Positions 1 through 7,035 of a stretch of DNA of 20,687 nucleotides are shown piece after piece. A program made the position numbers and the translations under genes. The stretch's first letter is position 1. Each line of letters starts with the position of its first letter. The stretch spans positions 1-20,687 of the forward strand of contig DASPJL010000084.1 of NCBI GenBank assembly GCA_035628645.1. Reading direction: 5' to 3'. The notes beneath the pieces were generated by a model that was not told the DNA's origin, searched no databases, and saw nothing but the letters and a program-made list of their open reading frames with translations. The DNA is from DASPJL01 sp035628645. GTDB taxonomy: Bacteria; Bacteroidota; Bacteroidia; Cytophagales; Cyclobacteriaceae.

Positions 1-72
1 CGCACCAGCATTTTTATATGCTCGGACTAACAGGGGCTAGCAGGGGCGGAGTTAAAAACCTGGAATTAACCC

Positions 73-98
73 ACTAAAATAACGATGCTTATTTTAGT
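73..98 (-). terminator. stem-loop at the 3' end of the lipoprotein gene
   Basis: Perfect 10-bp inverted repeat ACTAAAATAA (73-82) and TTATTTTAGT (89-98) with a 6-base loop. The stop codon of the minus-strand gene (89-91) lies inside the stem. There is no long U tract after it on the minus strand, so it may stabilise the 3' end or act as a weak terminator rather than a classic intrinsic terminator. Confidence 0.45.
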
Positions 99-622
99 CG
101 TTTCAGACAGTTATAAATGGCGTTTTTCAAGGTCGCCTGATATTGCTTTTCAAACCTTTTGTATTTCGCATCAGGAGACTTAACGGTGAATCCTTCCTGT
201 GAAGAACAAGCCAAAACGTTGTTATTCCCATCCTTTGCTTCTATCTGAATTTTTACAAAAGTAAACTCAGTTTCATTCCAGAATGAAGCTGAAAACTCCT
301 TGAATCCATCCTCTAAATAAATTGTAAGATTGATTGGGGTATCCGTTCCGGTAAAATTTCTTTTAATAGTTTCATTAATCATTTCTCTATACCCCTCAAC
401 TGGTGGGACGTTTTTCCAACGTAACCCGGGGCTGGAAATGAATGGCAGATGAAGGGGTTGGGAGCTTATGTTTTTTCTCAGATCTTGTATATTGATAAAT
501 CCGACCTTATAATCAATCGCTAAAGGCTTTTCTGTAAACCTTTCGTAATTAATAATTTTTCGGGAAACACAACTACTTAGAATAATTAAAATAGAAATAA
601 TTGGCAATATTTTGCTCTTCAT
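89..622 (-). CDS. hypothetical lipoprotein, about 177 aa
   Basis: I do not recognise the family. The start is placed at the ATG at 622 because it opens a typical lipoprotein signal peptide: basic MKSK, a hydrophobic run, then the lipobox LSSC with the cysteine at residue 18. An upstream in-frame ATG at 679 would add 19 residues before the signal and is unlikely. The mature part is a soluble, mixed alpha/beta-looking domain with no catalytic motif I can name, ending in a basic stretch (NCLKRLK). It is expected to be lipid-anchored in the cell envelope. It is transcribed alone on the minus strand, with a repeat-rich region upstream. A TATTTTTG motif on the minus strand at 676-669 fits the Bacteroidota -7 consensus, but I see no matching -33 element. 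Confidence 0.75.
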   Translation of the reverse strand: MKSKILPIISILIILSSCVSRKIINYERFTEKPLAIDYKVGFINIQDLRKNISSQPLHLPFISSPGLRWKNVPPVEGYREMINETIKRNFTGTDTPINLTIYLEDGFKEFSASFWNETEFTFVKIQIEAKDGNNNVLACSSQEGFTVKSPDAKYKRFEKQYQATLKNAIYNCLKRLK

Positions 623-773
623 ATATATGTAATAAGTAATTAAAAAAATAGGAAATTCAATAAGGCAACAAAAATACAAAATGAAGATTAATTCGGAAAA
701 TGTACAAACCTATTCCGGTTCTTTCCACATATTTATGCGAGCGCCAGAACAGCATAAATAGTTTATCTCTGCC

Positions 774-846
774 CCTGCTACAAGTCTTCCTTCAGACTTG
801 TGCTTTTAAGTGAAAAGCAGAGTCTTCGACTCGGTGAAGTTCTCAT
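774..846. repeat. short palindromic repeat, element C copy 1
   Basis: Contains the hairpin ACAAGTCT (780-787), a 6-base loop, then AGACTTGT (794-801). A second small hairpin GAGTC-TTC-GACTC follows, then GTGAAGTTCTCA. The same block occurs at 7036-7113. It resembles REP-type elements scattered through Bacteroidota intergenic regions; that family link is recalled knowledge and was not tested. Confidence 0.7.
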
Positions 847-948
847 CTAATGATTTGAGGAAAGAAATATTTTGTGTTTTGGTAGTTTATGAGTGTTAAA
901 TACAAAATAAGAAATCCTAAAGCAGCCTATTTGTGAATTTAAAATATA

Positions 949-1288
949 CCCTGTTGGCGCGAGCACAATATCAATTATAAAAGGCTCAAAAGATCGACAA
1001 ACAAAAAAGCTGGTTCGAGTTTGCAACTCGGATCTCCATCTCTTTCGATGATTCTGTAACTGGCAATTTATGTTTAGGATTTACTAATAAAACATAGCCG
1101 TCATTCGGGCGAGTAGTAGAGACAAGGCATGCCTTGTCTCTACAATTGTCCTGCCCGTGTGGTATCAGGATTTGTAAAATGTTCAGAGCATTGGAAATAC
1201 TCAAGTGCCCAAAGATTGCCGGGGAACGGGTAAAGGAATATTAGAATTAATTTTGCTTGTATAACAGTGAACGCTGCATTATATTGAG
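949..1288. repeat. 340-bp intergenic repeat, element B copy 1
   Basis: Direct repeat of 8945-9281, estimated by eye at 80-90% identity across the whole length. It begins CCCTGTTGGCGC and ends near TTGTATAACAG plus an ATTGAG tail. Inside are a hairpin with arms CGAGTT (1016-1021) and AACTCG (1025-1030), and a perfect 28-bp palindrome at 1116-1143. The reverse-strand reading frame at 986-1204 is carried by the repeat itself and is not a credible gene. No transposase is present and I could not define target-site duplications, so it could be a MITE-like or REP-cluster element. Confidence 0.85.
1116..1143. repeat. 28-bp perfect palindrome inside element B
   Basis: Two 14-base arms (GTAGAGACAAGGCA and its complement) with no spacer. 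The identical palindrome recurs at 9111-9138. It would form a cruciform or, when transcribed, a strong hairpin. Confidence 0.9.
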
Positions 1289-1337
1289 TCCAAGCGGACC
1301 TTGAACTAACGCAGGTTCATAATTGGAAAACAATTGG

Positions 1338-1396
1338 AGGTTTGGAATAGGCTGGGGCCAATGGGGAAAGATGTTCTGTATGCCTCAAACCATGGG
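1338..1396 (+). repeat. element A copy 1, divergent palindromic spacer before the 1446 gene
   Basis: Shares AAGATGTTCTGT-TGCC and ACCATGG with the near-identical copies at 6337-6400 and 7764-7827. The flanks differ but still pair: GGTTTG (1339-1344) with CAAACC (1386-1391), and AGGC (1349-1352) with GCCT (1382-1385). This looks like conservation of the fold rather than of the sequence. It is followed by AATAAGTTAGGCGC (1418-1431), a cassette-type boundary, just before the gene. Confidence 0.6.
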
Positions 1397-1445
1397 AAAG
1401 GCAATAAGTCCACAATAAATAAGTTAGGCGCAAGCAAAAGAAAAA

Positions 1446-1955
1446 ATGATAGAGCAAAAAACAATTGAATCTATAGGTGCAAGAACATCTTTAGGGATCG
1501 GATTGCCATTAGGATTAATTGCAATAATAATTTTTACAATAATACCAGTCGCAATAACCGGAGAAACTTTATTTCTTATAGGATTCTTGGTTTTAAATGG
1601 ATATTCCACATTATTTCTGTTAATATCCTTTTCCGCAATTCTTTGGTTTAGTGGAAAATGGATGGCAAAAGATATCTCTTTAAGTAAAAATGAGTTTTTA
1701 GTTTCATTTAAGTATTCTGTGGTCGTTAATGCTGTAATCTGGTCTGTTTTTATTTTAGTTCATATAATCGTTAATAAAGAGATTGATACCTTTTTTGGTT
1801 TAATAGTTCCTTCAGTCTTAGCCGGAATTTCAATTATCATTACTCCTTTGACCGTTGGAATCTTGATATTAAAGGTTATAAAATACCGAATAAAGAAAGC
1901 CACCCAACAAATTGAGGTAGAGAGCATCGCTAATTTCAACTTGAAACAAAACTGA
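1446..1955 (+). CDS. hypothetical multi-pass membrane protein, 169 aa
   Basis: I do not recognise the family. The translation shows about four hydrophobic segments, near residues 15-38, 41-68, 88-108 and 115-143. A short basic and polar C-terminal tail follows (KYRIKKATQQ...). The second segment is followed by the positively charged SGKWMAK. It starts at the ATG at 1446, about 20 bases after a GTTAGGC boundary at 1424-1430. It lies in the same orientation as the following orphan genes but is separated from them by a long hairpin. It probably sits in the inner membrane; no transport or enzymatic motif is visible. Confidence 0.7.
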   Translation: MIEQKTIESIGARTSLGIGLPLGLIAIIIFTIIPVAITGETLFLIGFLVLNGYSTLFLLISFSAILWFSGKWMAKDISLSKNEFLVSFKYSVVVNAVIWSVFILVHIIVNKEIDTFFGLIVPSVLAGISIIITPLTVGILILKVIKYRIKKATQQIEVESIANFNLKQN

Positions 1956-1974
1956 TATTTATTAATTTAGCCAA

Positions 1975-2014
1975 GCAGGAAGGGCGACTCCAATTTAATG
2001 CCGCCCTCTTCTGC
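1975..2014 (+). terminator. GC-rich stem-loop after the membrane protein gene
   Basis: GCAG (1975-1978) pairs with CTGC (2011-2014) and AGGGCG (1981-1986) with CGCCCT (2002-2007), around a loop of about 15 bases. It stands out in AT-rich DNA between the stop at 1955 and the next boundary at 2022. There is no U tract, so it could be a terminator-like hairpin or the stem of a cassette recombination-site-like spacer. Confidence 0.5.
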
Positions 2015-2021
2015 ACAAACC

Positions 2022-2652
2022 GTTGTACGCCGTTTAAACAATTATGCAAAGAATCACAATCATCTTTTTCATTGCGACAGTTTTTAGTTGCTCAACTAAT
2101 CAAAATAAGACAACGAACTATCCAGTTCAGCCTTTACAAATTGATAATGGCGAAGAGGAAGGTTGGGGTGCTGACATCCAACTTTCTATAGTCGAGAAAT
2201 CTGAAAATGACACAGTAAAAATTTATAAAGCTATTTCATCTTTTGAAGGCAAAGAATTAGGACTTATGATTTTTGTGCCGAAAGCAAAAGAAGGAGATAA
2301 AGGTTTCGGACAAGGAATTACATTAAAAAGCATCGGTTCTCAAAGCGACAATTTGCTTAGAGTACTTTCTCAACTTTACAAACAAAAGGCAGACTCCGCC
2401 AATAGGTTTATAAAAAGCCGTAGTGTAAATTATGTAAATTTAAAGGAATTTGCCAAAAGCCTCACAGGACAAGAAGGACAATGGACAGGAGCGAATGAGT
2501 ACAAGCTGTTTTTTGAAGGTATTGGAGACCAAGAATATGCAGAACTTTATTTGAACATAAATGCAGATGAGAATTGGCTTGAATTACGTGAAAAAGACGA
2601 GGAATACCGACCGATTGTATTAAATTTCCTAAGACAATAAGCGGCGTACAAC
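2022..2652 (+). repeat. cassette-like unit with terminal inverted repeats around the 2044 gene
   Basis: GTTGTACGCCG at 2022-2032 is the exact reverse complement of CGGCGTACAAC at 2642-2652. The left copy ends 11 bases before the start codon and the right copy begins 2 bases after the stop, so the pair tightly brackets one gene. In an excised circular integron cassette these two ends come together as the outer arms of one attC site. Confidence 0.6.
2044..2640 (+). CDS. hypothetical lipoprotein, 198 aa
   Basis: Family not recognised. MQRITIIFFIATVFSC is a lipoprotein signal with the cysteine at residue 16 (lipobox VFSC), followed by a polar Asn/Thr-rich linker. The acidic mature domain contains a GWGADIQLSIVEK stretch early on and a YKLFFEGIGDQEYAELYLNI stretch near the end, the latter like the edge strands of a compact alpha/beta domain. 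It is tightly bracketed by an 11-bp inverted repeat and probably moves as a single-gene cassette. No promoter is visible in the 88 bases since the previous gene. Confidence 0.75.
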   Translation: MQRITIIFFIATVFSCSTNQNKTTNYPVQPLQIDNGEEEGWGADIQLSIVEKSENDTVKIYKAISSFEGKELGLMIFVPKAKEGDKGFGQGITLKSIGSQSDNLLRVLSQLYKQKADSANRFIKSRSVNYVNLKEFAKSLTGQEGQWTGANEYKLFFEGIGDQEYAELYLNINADENWLELREKDEEYRPIVLNFLRQ

Positions 2653-2778
2653 ACCATGTTTAAATTATGCCGGTATGAGTTGATTCTCGAAGCTTTCTGT
2701 TTTTTAGATACATTAGTGCGGCCCGACACGGAAGTGCTATTAATCGGGCACAATATAAACTCATGAACGTTAGGTGCT
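2642..2778 (+). other. attC-like palindromic spacer 1
   Basis: Runs from GTACAAC (2646-2652) to GTTAGGT (2769-2775), the second matching the attC core GTTRRRY. Internal pairing includes ATGAGTT (2675-2681) with AACTCAT (2758-2764), and GCCCGA (2721-2726) with TCGGGC (2744-2749) whose loop carries GAAGTGCT. Landmarks TTCTCG, TACATT, GTGC, CGACA and GAAGTGCT occur in the same order in the spacer at 3891-4033. The right-hand core reads GTTAGGTGCT into the next unit. The attC assignment is an inference from geometry. Confidence 0.5.
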
Positions 2779-2802
2779 ATACAGGAACACAGCCAACAAA
2801 CA

Positions 2803-3885
2803 ATGAACAGAATGACGATTTACATTACTGCGGGATTATTACTAGTGGGGCTTGTTGCCTATTTTTTTCTGAAATCAAAACAAAAGTCAAGCACTGCTGA
2901 CTATTTCATCTCGACACAATCCCAAAGTAACGAAAGGGTTAAAAATTTGAACCTTGACACGCCCTCTGAAGACGCTTCATATATATTGGACACAACTAAG
3001 CTGTCATTTCCAGCTATAAAAAGGCAAAATGCAGAATATAAAGCAAATCCTGACAAAGATTGGGTCATTGATCTACTACCTGTAAATGGAGAGAGTTTCA
3101 AAAAGCAAGAGCTTTCGAAAATGTTTGATTACGATTGGAGAAGCAAGTTTCAGTCGACCATCTATGGGTTTTCCTCTGAAGAGAATGGGTGGACGTTTGC
3201 TGACGCGGGAGATTCTCCGGATATCTACACTAAGGTTCAAGTCGCAATTGATGTTCAAGATATTTTCAATGACGAAAATCCAAACTACGACCAGAACAAG
3301 CTCGAACGATATATTGTTGAACTGGAAAAGAGAATCAAAAAATATCCAATTAAGTTAAGACTCGAACATAAGGAATCTATTGAAAGCGCCATTCAAAAAG
3401 CAAAAGGACTTGTCAATATTTATCAAGAATTCAATAGGGATGCCCTAATTGTGCTACAAAGCGACAAGCGATTCAACGGTATGGAGATGTGGGACGCGCT
3501 TCAAAGTGTTGGGCTTAAGTGGGGCGATGGTGACTTGTTTCATTGGAGAAATGACAAAGATTATGGACACGACCAACATTTCAGCGTATGGACAACAACA
3601 GAACCGGGATACTTTTTGCCTGAAGAAGTAAAGGATGGAAACATGAATCCCAATAATCTGGTTTTTGGCTTCTCTATTCCGAGAAGTGCTGATCCAGAAA
3701 ACGTGCATGAAATCATGATAATCGCTATTAAATATTGTCAGAAGCGTTTAGGTGGACAAATTTTGGATAGAGACATGCAACCTCTTAACGTTGAAATGGA
3801 GCGAGAGGAAATAAAAGAACTTCTAAGGGAAATGGAAAATAAAGGCATAAAAGCAGGCTCAGAAAAAGCTTTAAGAATGTTCTGA
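2803..3885 (+). CDS. membrane-anchored protein with a ZipA C-terminal-like domain, 360 aa
   Basis: Residues 5-23 form one N-terminal membrane segment followed by basic KSKQKSS, so the rest should be cytoplasmic, as in ZipA. Residues from about 213 to 345 resemble the FtsZ-binding C-terminal domain of ZipA. The order is a strand (ALIVLQS), FNGMEMWDALQSVGLKWGDG, DLFHW, a FSVW strand, EPGYFLPEE, a NLVFGFSIPRS strand, a helix (HEIMIIAIKYCQKRLGG) and the QILD strand with QPLN. Residues 65-155 (DWVIDLLPV..., FQSTIYGF...) may be a second, more divergent copy. ZipA is best known from Gammaproteobacteria, so a role in division here is an inference. It starts 27 bases after a GTTAGGT boundary; the N-terminal ATG at 2803 is favoured over Met4. 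Confidence 0.65.
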   Translation: MNRMTIYITAGLLLVGLVAYFFLKSKQKSSTADYFISTQSQSNERVKNLNLDTPSEDASYILDTTKLSFPAIKRQNAEYKANPDKDWVIDLLPVNGESFKKQELSKMFDYDWRSKFQSTIYGFSSEENGWTFADAGDSPDIYTKVQVAIDVQDIFNDENPNYDQNKLERYIVELEKRIKKYPIKLRLEHKESIESAIQKAKGLVNIYQEFNRDALIVLQSDKRFNGMEMWDALQSVGLKWGDGDLFHWRNDKDYGHDQHFSVWTTTEPGYFLPEEVKDGNMNPNNLVFGFSIPRSADPENVHEIMIIAIKYCQKRLGGQILDRDMQPLNVEMEREEIKELLREMENKGIKAGSEKALRMF

Positions 3886-3890
3886 GGATG

Positions 3891-4033
3891 TACGGCACAC
3901 AGCACCACCTTTGAAAAATGGCGGTCAACGTTGTTCTCGGAATTTTCTACATTTAACTAATTTTGTGCCTGGCGACAATGAAGTGCTTTCTGTTCGCCAT
4001 CGTCGCAAAGCCTTGCTCGTTGTGCGTAATGCC
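3891..4033 (+). other. attC-like palindromic spacer 2
   Basis: Runs from TACGGCACACAGCACC to CGTTGTGCGTAATGCC. TGGCGA (3970-3975) pairs with TCGCCA (3994-3999), and the loop carries GAAGTGCT (3980-3987). The landmarks TTCTCG (3934-3939) and TACATT (3948-3953) are shared in order with the spacer at 2642-2778. GGCACACAGC and GTTGTGCGT can pair imperfectly as outer arms. AGCACC (3901-3906) also complements GGTGCT at 2773-2778, the left end of the preceding unit. Confidence 0.5.
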
Positions 4034-4494
4034 ATTTAGAAAAATGAGGACAAGAAAAAAATTAGCCGAAGACGTAACTAAACAACTTTTCAATCAAGGA
4101 TTCGTCTTTGAATTTCTAACGGACAAGCAATTAGAAGAAGTTGAAAATAGATGGAAGGCAAGATTCATCGGCTCTTGCACTGCTCCGGCTTTGGAGTATT
4201 ACAAGTGGCATATTTTCAGCTACCATAAGGACAAAGGAATTGAAGGAGAAAACGCAGTTGAGGAGTATAAAAATCAATTTCCTACTGACTTATATATTTT
4301 CAACGAACGACTTGAGTACGGATTGAAATGCATAAAGGCGGACAGAATTCCAGAAATAACAATGGATGATTTTACAGACGATATTTATGTAAGTCACCAT
4401 AATATGAAGTGGACATTTGTGTTAACTCATGAAATCCCGGACATTGGACCATTTTTTGCAAACTAGTGCGGAGTGAAATGGCACTACACACAAC
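4018..4494 (+). repeat. cassette-like unit with terminal inverted repeats around the DUF4275-like gene
   Basis: GTTGTGCGTAATGCC (4019-4033) and GGCACTACACACAAC (4480-4494) are inverted repeats matching at 13 of 15 positions, and both differences would still allow G-T wobble pairs. The left repeat contains the start codon of the gene; the right one begins 13 bases after its stop. Confidence 0.6.
4029..4466 (+). CDS. DUF4275-like protein, 145 aa
   Basis: The pattern matches my memory of the DUF4275 family. It has an early R-W-x-x-x-F (residues 31-36), then WHIFSYHK, an EGENAVEEY stretch, a D/LYIF strand, and the ending DIYVSHHNMKWTFVLTHE followed by GPFF. Function of the family is unknown; no signal peptide or membrane segment is present, so it is probably cytoplasmic. 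An ORF open from 3963 would add 22 residues encoded by the preceding hairpin; the ATG at 4029 is preferred because the spacer is structurally constrained and conserved. A later ATG at 4044 is also possible. The start codon falls inside the cassette boundary. Confidence 0.7.
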   Translation: MPFRKMRTRKKLAEDVTKQLFNQGFVFEFLTDKQLEEVENRWKARFIGSCTAPALEYYKWHIFSYHKDKGIEGENAVEEYKNQFPTDLYIFNERLEYGLKCIKADRIPEITMDDFTDDIYVSHHNMKWTFVLTHEIPDIGPFFAN

Positions 4495-4495
4495 A

Positions 4496-5491
4496 ATGCA
4501 CGTAAGAAGCGGATTATGTATTCCTATGTTTTCAGTATTATTAATGTTTATTTTCCCCACTTATTGTAAAGGACAAAATAAAACAGAACCACCAAAAGAT
4601 AATGCTGGCTCCGAAACCAAAGACGTAATTACCTTCCACGGCCCTAACAGGATCACTCGTACAATCATGCAAGATAAAAAGGGCAACATATGGATTGCTG
4701 CATTTGATGGTATTTTTCGATACGATGGAAAAACCTTTACCCATATCACAAGTAAAGTGAGTGCGGCGCGCTTTTTTTCTGTTTTAGAAGATAGAAAAGG
4801 AAATTTTTGGTTCGCTTCTTTGGGTTCAGGTGTTTATTACTACGATGGGAGTTCCTTTCAAAACTTTACAACCAAGGATGGGCTTGCCCATGATGCGGTT
4901 CATGATATCTATGAAGACAAAACCGGTAACATTTGGTTTGGCACTCGAAGCGGAGCAAGCTGCTATGATGGGAAATCCTTTCGAAATTTTACTAATAATG
5001 ATATTAATTCCATTATTGAAGACAAAGCAGGGAAGTTCTGGTTTGGTACGAGAGGCGATGCCTGCGTTTATAATGGAACATCTATCATTCTTATGAAGAA
5101 GGACGGTAAGCCTTTCACAAATGTTCGTTCTATAATTGAAGATAAAAAAGGCAATATTTAGCTGGGTGGCAATGATGGTCTTTGGCGCTATGACGGCCGT
5201 ACATTTATTAATTTCTCAAAAAAGTTTGTTGCTTGTATAATCGAAGATAAAAAAGGCAATATTTGGACTAGTTCAGAAAGTGATAACGGCCGAGGTTGGG
5301 CACTTTCCCGTTATGATGAAAAGTCATTGTTCAATAAAAAAACCACCGTTTTCCAAACAAATTTACCCTCACAAATGATTTTTGGGATTTTTGAAGATAA
5401 TGCTGGAAATATTTGGTATGGCTCCAATGGAGTGTATTGTTATAATGGAAATACCATTACCGACTTTAAAGTTAAAGACGGCCAGAAGTAA
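4496..5491 (+). pseudogene. seven-bladed Reg_prop-type propeller lipoprotein, interrupted by one stop
   Basis: Starting at the ATG at 4496, a signal peptide ends in PTYCKGQ, a likely lipid-attachment cysteine like the CNGQ seen in relatives. Seven propeller repeats of the type GNIWFGT..G..YDGKSF.NFT follow, enough for one complete beta-propeller. The fifth repeat reads GNI-stop-LGG: the TAG at 5159-5161 replaces the invariant Trp (TGG), about codon 222. The frame then continues uninterrupted for 109 residues through repeats six and seven to the natural-looking end at 5491. GTG at 4466 or ATG at 4478 could extend the N-terminus but overlap the cassette boundary. Such proteins usually sense ligands in the periplasm or outer envelope. 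The stop may be a real nonsense mutation or a sequencing error. Confidence 0.8.
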
Positions 5492-5714
5492 GCTTTCCAT
5501 CAGCTACACTAGTCGAAAATAAAAAAATGTTTATTAGAACACCAAACATCATGCTCTTCGTCCTTTGAGGCAGAGGAATAGATCATAGGAAACAAATGAA
5601 ATACATGAAACCCTCATGGAACAAACTAACACAAAAAAGAAAGAAATGTCGAAGGGTTCCATACACTCCGTTGAAATTAAACACATTTGCGTATGACTTA
5701 AAAAATTACAAACT

Positions 5715-6326
5715 ATGAAAAAAACTAAAGTAACATCGGGGTTAACAATGTCTCTTGACGGGTTTGCCGCCGGCCTTAATCAAAGCTTTGAAAAACCATT
5801 TGGAGATAATTTTGATTCGGACTTGCTGGATCGTTGGATGTTTTCTGAGCCAGAAAAGCATAAACATAAAAACGAAATAGCGGGTATTCTGGATGCGGGC
5901 GCATTTATTATGGGCAGTAATATGTTTGGGCCTAAAGACAGAAGAGGCAAAACAGAATGGAAAGGATGGTGGGGCGGCAATCCACCGTATCATGCTCCAG
6001 TTTTTGTGCTCTCCCATAATGAACGCGCACCAATAGAAATGGAAGGCGGAACGACATTCCATTTTGTTACGGATGGGATTGAGTCGGCATTAAGAAAGGC
6101 GACGGAAGCGGCAGGAGATCGAAATGTAAAGATCATGGGAGGAGCCAATACTGTCAATCAGTATTTAATTGCTGGACTCATCGATGAACTGTGGCTGCAT
6201 GTAGTCCCTGTTACAATTGGGGCGGGGTCGCGACTTTTTGAAGGGGTGACAAATCTCAAGCTCGAAGCACTTGAGGTAACAGGAACCAGCGTGGTGACAC
6301 ACATTAGATACAAAGTTTTGAAGTAA
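5715..6326 (+). CDS. dihydrofolate reductase-like / RibD C-terminal domain reductase, 203 aa
   Basis: A single RibD_C domain over the whole length. The N-terminal strand leads into SLDGFAAG (residues 13-20), IMGSNMFG lies at about 65-72, and the strand PVFVLSH at 95-101. The signature KIMGGANTVNQYLIAGLIDE is at 139-158, followed by the strand LHVVPVTIGAGSRLFEG. The glycine-rich segments are those that bind NADPH in this fold. Members act as NAD(P)H-dependent reductases of small heterocycles; the substrate cannot be told. The length is normal for stand-alone members. It is cytoplasmic and monocistronic, with a start preceded by AT-rich sequence and no clear promoter, and with a palindromic repeat directly after the stop. 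Confidence 0.88.
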   Translation: MKKTKVTSGLTMSLDGFAAGLNQSFEKPFGDNFDSDLLDRWMFSEPEKHKHKNEIAGILDAGAFIMGSNMFGPKDRRGKTEWKGWWGGNPPYHAPVFVLSHNERAPIEMEGGTTFHFVTDGIESALRKATEAAGDRNVKIMGGANTVNQYLIAGLIDELWLHVVPVTIGAGSRLFEGVTNLKLEALEVTGTSVVTHIRYKVLK

Positions 6327-6336
6327 AAATTTACCG

Positions 6337-6400
6337 CTTATTCCTCGGCCTGTGGCTCACAGGACGAAAAGGAAGATGTTCTGTGTGCCACAGACCATGG
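6337..6400 (+). repeat. 64-bp palindromic repeat, element A copy 2
   Basis: CTGTGGCTCACAG (6350-6362) pairs with CTGTGTGCCACAG (6381-6393) at 12 of 13 positions around an 18-base loop. The copy at 7764-7827 differs at one base in 64, in the loop. Downstream comes AATAAACAAGTTATCC, in the position where the other copies have AAGTTAGG, and then the gene at 6473. The location right after a stop codon also fits a 3'-end hairpin. Confidence 0.8.
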
Positions 6401-6472
6401 AAAAAATTTGTAGCAGTAATTGCTACAATAAACAAGTTATCCAAAATTAATTAGCCTCATGGAAAAAACTAA

Positions 6473-6940
6473 ATGCCAATATTAAAGCAGTTTTCTGACT
6501 TAGCGACAGAGGACTTTGAGAGATATACGATATGGATAAGTTGTCGTTCAGTAGATTATGAAAAGCCATGGTATGATGATACAGATGAGGAAACGTATAG
6601 ACCTTATACAGACACAGCTAAAATTAATTCTGCAGATGAAGATTATTTAATAAAGGCTGATTTCAAATTGAATGATGGTACAGTATTGAAAGGTTTCTTC
6701 ACCCCTCAAGATACCAATGATAATGAAGATGGCATTTCCTATGCACAACCACACGTTTTCATCAACGAGGACTCTTATAGGTTTTGGTTTGGGATAGTAA
6801 GACCAGAGGTACAGTATATAGCTAAATTTTATGAGGGATTGGGAAAAAAGCGAGCAGATGTATTTCCAATCACATACAAGTCTTCAAAGGGAAATATAAA
6901 GGGGCGAATTACTGGTTTTGGTTATATTCAATCAAATTAA
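6473..6940 (+). CDS. hypothetical cytoplasmic protein, 155 aa
   Basis: The family is not named here, although the layout is familiar from uncharacterised proteins in several phyla. It has a start of the type MPxLxxFSDLxxEDFE, then WISCRSVDYEKPWYDDTDEETYRPY (residues 22-46), a YLIKADFKLNDGTVLKGFFTP strand pair, QPHVFI, YRFWFGIV and FYEGLGKKRADVFPITY. These conserved-looking aromatic and acidic blocks suggest a folded single domain. There is no signal or membrane segment. It lies in the position of a single-gene cassette, 40 bases after the AAGTTATCC boundary; the weaker ATG at 6459 is out of frame. Confidence 0.75.
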   Translation: MPILKQFSDLATEDFERYTIWISCRSVDYEKPWYDDTDEETYRPYTDTAKINSADEDYLIKADFKLNDGTVLKGFFTPQDTNDNEDGISYAQPHVFINEDSYRFWFGIVRPEVQYIAKFYEGLGKKRADVFPITYKSSKGNIKGRITGFGYIQSN

Positions 6941-7035
6941 AACTTTGCATAACCAAACAAACATACATTGGAAATCCAGGTTTCACTGCCATTTTTAAAA
7001 TAAATAACAACCTGAAAATGATTTGTCATTGAATG

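Noticed and set aside
986..1204. Minus-strand 72-residue reading frame
   Set aside because: It lies entirely within repeat element B, including the hairpin and the 28-bp palindrome, and is not preserved as a coding frame in the second copy.
3963..4028. 22-residue N-terminal extension of the DUF4275-like protein
   Set aside because: It is translated from the hairpin spacer whose structure is shared with 2642-2778; the family N-terminus is satisfied by the ATG at 4029.
5616..5696. 26-codon frame (MEQTNTKKKEMSKGSIHSVE...) before the DHFR-like gene
   Set aside because: It has believable composition and might be the start of a lost gene, but it is too short and has no identifiable family.
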